Part shown: piece by piece, positions 8,354 to 10,501 of the stretch
Numbering within the stretch: position 1 is the first letter of the stretch
Layout of the letters: each line of letters opens with the position of its first letter
Source: Clavulina sp. PMI_390
Taxonomy: Eukaryota; Basidiomycota; Agaricomycetes; Cantharellales; Hydnaceae
Assembly (NCBI GenBank): GCA_015039315.1
Contig: WIDE01000167.1
Coordinates: 35,966-46,466, forward strand
DNA: 10,501 bases
Reading direction: 5' to 3'
Notes under the pieces: generated by a model
Told to the model about the DNA's origin: nothing
Databases searched by the model: none
Seen by the model: only the letters and a program-made list of their open reading frames with translations
Position numbers and translations under genes: made by a program

Positions 8354-8599
8354 TTAGTATGAGCGGTAAAGCTGAAATAAAAAAAAAATAGAGTTCAGAT
8401 TCTTCGGGTCGGGGATCTCAAATTGAAACTTAGCATAGAGATCAAGCGCTTTGTTACCAACGGGTGACACAAACATGGTTGTGTATGGTGTGTCATGATA
8501 CTGTCCCTTCATACTGGCTTGTATGGCCCCGTAATTAGTAGCTGAATGACAAATAAACAGCCAAACCAATAACAATAACAAAAATATCTTCGGTTCCAT
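8354..8599 (-). CDS. Possible small secreted protein, unrecognised
   Basis: An 81-codon frame from ATG (8597-8599) to TAA. It starts with MEPK, then a run of about a dozen hydrophobic residues (IFLLLLLVWLFIC) and HSA, which together look like a signal peptide with a possible cut after Ala20. The remaining 60 residues are polar to aromatic with no further Cys, unlike the Cys-rich effector type of small secreted protein. The leucine run comes from a low-complexity (CAATAA)-type sequence on the plus strand, so it could be accidental. Its ATG overlaps a plus-strand ATG at 8598-8600 in the palindrome CCATGG. Confidence 0.2.
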   Translation of the reverse strand: MEPKIFLLLLLVWLFICHSATNYGAIQASMKGQYHDTPYTTMFVSPVGNKALDLYAKFQFEIPDPKNLNSIFFLFQLYRSY

Positions 8600-8954
8600 G
8601 GAAAATCAGCAGTATGATGACTTCCCAAATAGCGTTGACACCACTCGCCGTCGACCCTCGTTGCAATATACTCGGATTTTTTATCCTAATATACCTCCTC
8701 TCCTCTGCTTGCCTCCATATCAAACAGTAAATCTGGTGGGAATGTCTAATATAATGAGCTCGTCTCCCACAGCCTATCGTCTCAGAGTCAGCAGATCAAC
8801 TTGCAATACCACATCAATCTCAGTAATCTTTATCAACCCCTTCACGAACTATTGTGATTTGAATCGAATCTTATTGTCTCAGGATCCTGCCTTAGTATTA
8901 AAGTCCAGTATCTGAAATAAAGTATCAAATGGGTACACCTTGACCTACTCGAAC

Positions 8955-8998
8955 ATGCTCGTGACGCTCATTGAGTGGCATCGAGCAGAGTCGAGCAT
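8955..8998. repeat. Cluster of TCGAGCA motifs and 7-bp inverted repeat
   Basis: ATGCTCG (8955-8961) is the reverse complement of CGAGCAT (8992-8998). Between and overlapping are TCGAGCA at 8981-8987 and 8991-8997, ten bases apart. A related CATCGAGCACATG is seen near 7232-7244. This may be the remains of a short palindromic repeat dispersed in the genome. Confidence 0.5.
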
Positions 8999-8999
8999 A

Positions 9000-10501
9000 A
9001 GTTAATTTCCTGACGGCAACGGATTTTTTTTTGTACCGCAATTGGTGGCCGCGCATCTTCCGGTTCCAAAGTTGGTATCAGTCAGCAATACCGAGAGTTT
9101 CGCTCCTTTCTGCTGGTAGAACCGGTCGTCAACTCCTTGATGGGTCTGGTAGGGTGGCTTCCGGTACGGTCGGCGAAAATCAGGACCTCTTCCAACGCTC
9201 AGAACTTCTGGAACGTGGAACATCCCCCAATTCAGTCTGATGTCAGGATAAGGTCTCATGGCTGTCGGTTTTTTCTCCAAGATTAGCGACGTCGATTAAA
9301 TGACTCACCCCTATGTTTCACTCGTGACCCCACTCATTGATCTTACACTAACATCATTTATCAACTTGTAAAGCCTCTTTCATGAATTGATGTGCGCTTG
9401 GTTGTCTATGCAGGGGCTTTCATGGAGCGGAAGCTCCATGAAACAGTGTTTGACCGAGCAGCTACACCATTCACTCTGGGTTATTCTCCCTTCCACTAGA
9501 AAAATATCTCCACTGGCTGTGATCTGCCGGACCAACAAAACTATTAATTCATTCGTGTGTAGTGTGACTAATATCGTCGGGGGTAGAAATGTGCCAATGC
9601 GGGAGAGCCCGAAGCGCTGGCCTAACGACTGCCGTATCCCTGAAGCTATAATGCCTAATGCAACTGCGCAGGATGGAGTGAATGCACCTTTCATCGGGAT
9701 CCTCTGCGCATCGCACGCGATTTGCTTAATCTGGGTCGATTCATCGGCGAATATTCACATCACCGACTGAATGTCTCTAGCAATTCAAAGGACTGCGAGA
9801 GGACTGTGTTCCTCATCAACAGACTTCTCGGGCGCCGGCGAGCGTACTTTATGATATGTTCGAGAACTCGAAATGATCATAGAAAATCACTTGACACTGG
9901 GCCAAGTAGTCATCACAAATGTCCCGCAGACTATTTTAATAGTACCGACAGGTGGGGAGGTATTATTTGCAGAGACACATCATTTGCTTGGGTACTAGCG
10001 GCGAAAATTCACGGTTATGGTACCTGGCGGCGTGTTTTGGTTCCAGGTATCCAGCTTCATTGGTGTCTTGTGATCCCCAACGTGAGAATGCACCCCTTAT
10101 CTACACCCTTCCTGAATTTGCACGCTGGCTGCTCGATCTTCTACATATACGACACCGACGTGTGGGCTGCTCATGTATCCCACACTCCTCTTTCGATGGA
10201 CCAGTCCATGAGCGGCTCAATCATGTTACCTCCAGTCCCCAACTCTGCACGACCTCTCAGCACTAGTCTTACGGGACTATACCTCATCGGAACTGTAATA
10301 AATAGCTTGTGAGCCATCTTAGAGGTTGTAGAGTCTGGAGCTTTAATACTAATCCCTCTCGCCCTTTGACTGATCAAGTTTCACCGGGGTTATTCAAGTC
10401 CAGACCTACCACTATTTTCAGCGCTTTCGTAACGATACCTGGCTGGTCAAGCTTATTGTGCGTTAGCGTCTTTTAACATCTTTCTATTATTTGAAGCTTC
10501 G
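9000..10501. other. No recognisable gene; several long but unassigned frames
   Basis: Overlapping open stretches lie at 9002-9280 (-), 9380-9694 (-), 9387-9770 (+), 9952-10266 (+) and 9722-10312 (+). The last is the longest in the window at 196 codons, but it has no ATG at its start and overlaps another plus-strand frame for most of its length. No family motif, signal peptide or consistent splice chain was found. An imperfect hairpin (TACCTGG/CCAGGTA) lies at about 10020-10050. Confidence 0.35.
9418..9443. repeat. Perfect 11-bp inverted repeat with GGAA loop
   Basis: TTTCATGGAGC (9418-9428) and GCTCCATGAAA (9433-9443) are exact reverse complements around GGAA. It lies in DNA without a recognisable gene. 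It could be a cruciform, a protein-binding palindrome, an RNA hairpin or a remnant of a small inverted-repeat element. No T tract follows it. Confidence 0.75.

Noticed and set aside
9722..10312. 196-codon frame as a gene
   Set aside because: It does not begin with ATG, overlaps another long frame on the same strand, and shows no motif. Such a length can occur by chance in this much non-coding DNA.

Overview
The window looks like nuclear DNA of a filamentous basidiomycete, probably an Agaricomycete. The evidence is two recognisable loci. One is a plus-strand gene cut into short exons by introns of about 55-75 bases with GT...AG ends, whose spliced reading frame matches the DUF6534 family of seven-helix membrane proteins, which is expanded in mushroom-forming fungi. 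The other is a minus-strand locus with the repeated Trp-rich motif of Ish1/Msc1 stress-response proteins. Nothing bacterial (operons, Shine-Dalgarno sites, long uninterrupted frames) is visible. All identifications come from reading translated segments against remembered family patterns; no search was run.

Layout. 1-314: upstream DNA that probably holds the unresolved N-terminal exons of the first gene. 315-1439 (+): DUF6534-like gene, nine proposed exons, no stop in the spliced frame until 1437-1439. 1440-2790: intergenic, with pyrimidine tracts, two small hairpins and one unassigned open stretch. 2791-2986 (+): a TATA-like box followed by a short possible first exon. 3724-4910 (-): an Ish1/Msc1-like pseudogene, four exons recognisable, with six premature stops in the repeat region, one more in the tail and two frame changes. 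4911-5066: its first recognisable intron; 5067-5360 probably carries its unresolved 5' end. 5361-10501: no gene I can recognise; only short uncorroborated open stretches on both strands, one with a signal-peptide-like start (8354-8599, -), a perfect 11-bp inverted repeat (9418-9443) and a cluster of TCGAGCA motifs near 8950-9000.

The two recognised loci show no functional link: one encodes an orphan membrane protein, the other is a dead copy of a nuclear-envelope/ER stress protein. The most notable observation is that all four broken conserved Trp codons of the Ish1-like pseudogene are TGA, in a C-C rather than C-A context on the opposite strand, which is not the expected mark of classical repeat-induced point mutation. 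I found no convincing evidence of a new multi-gene system.
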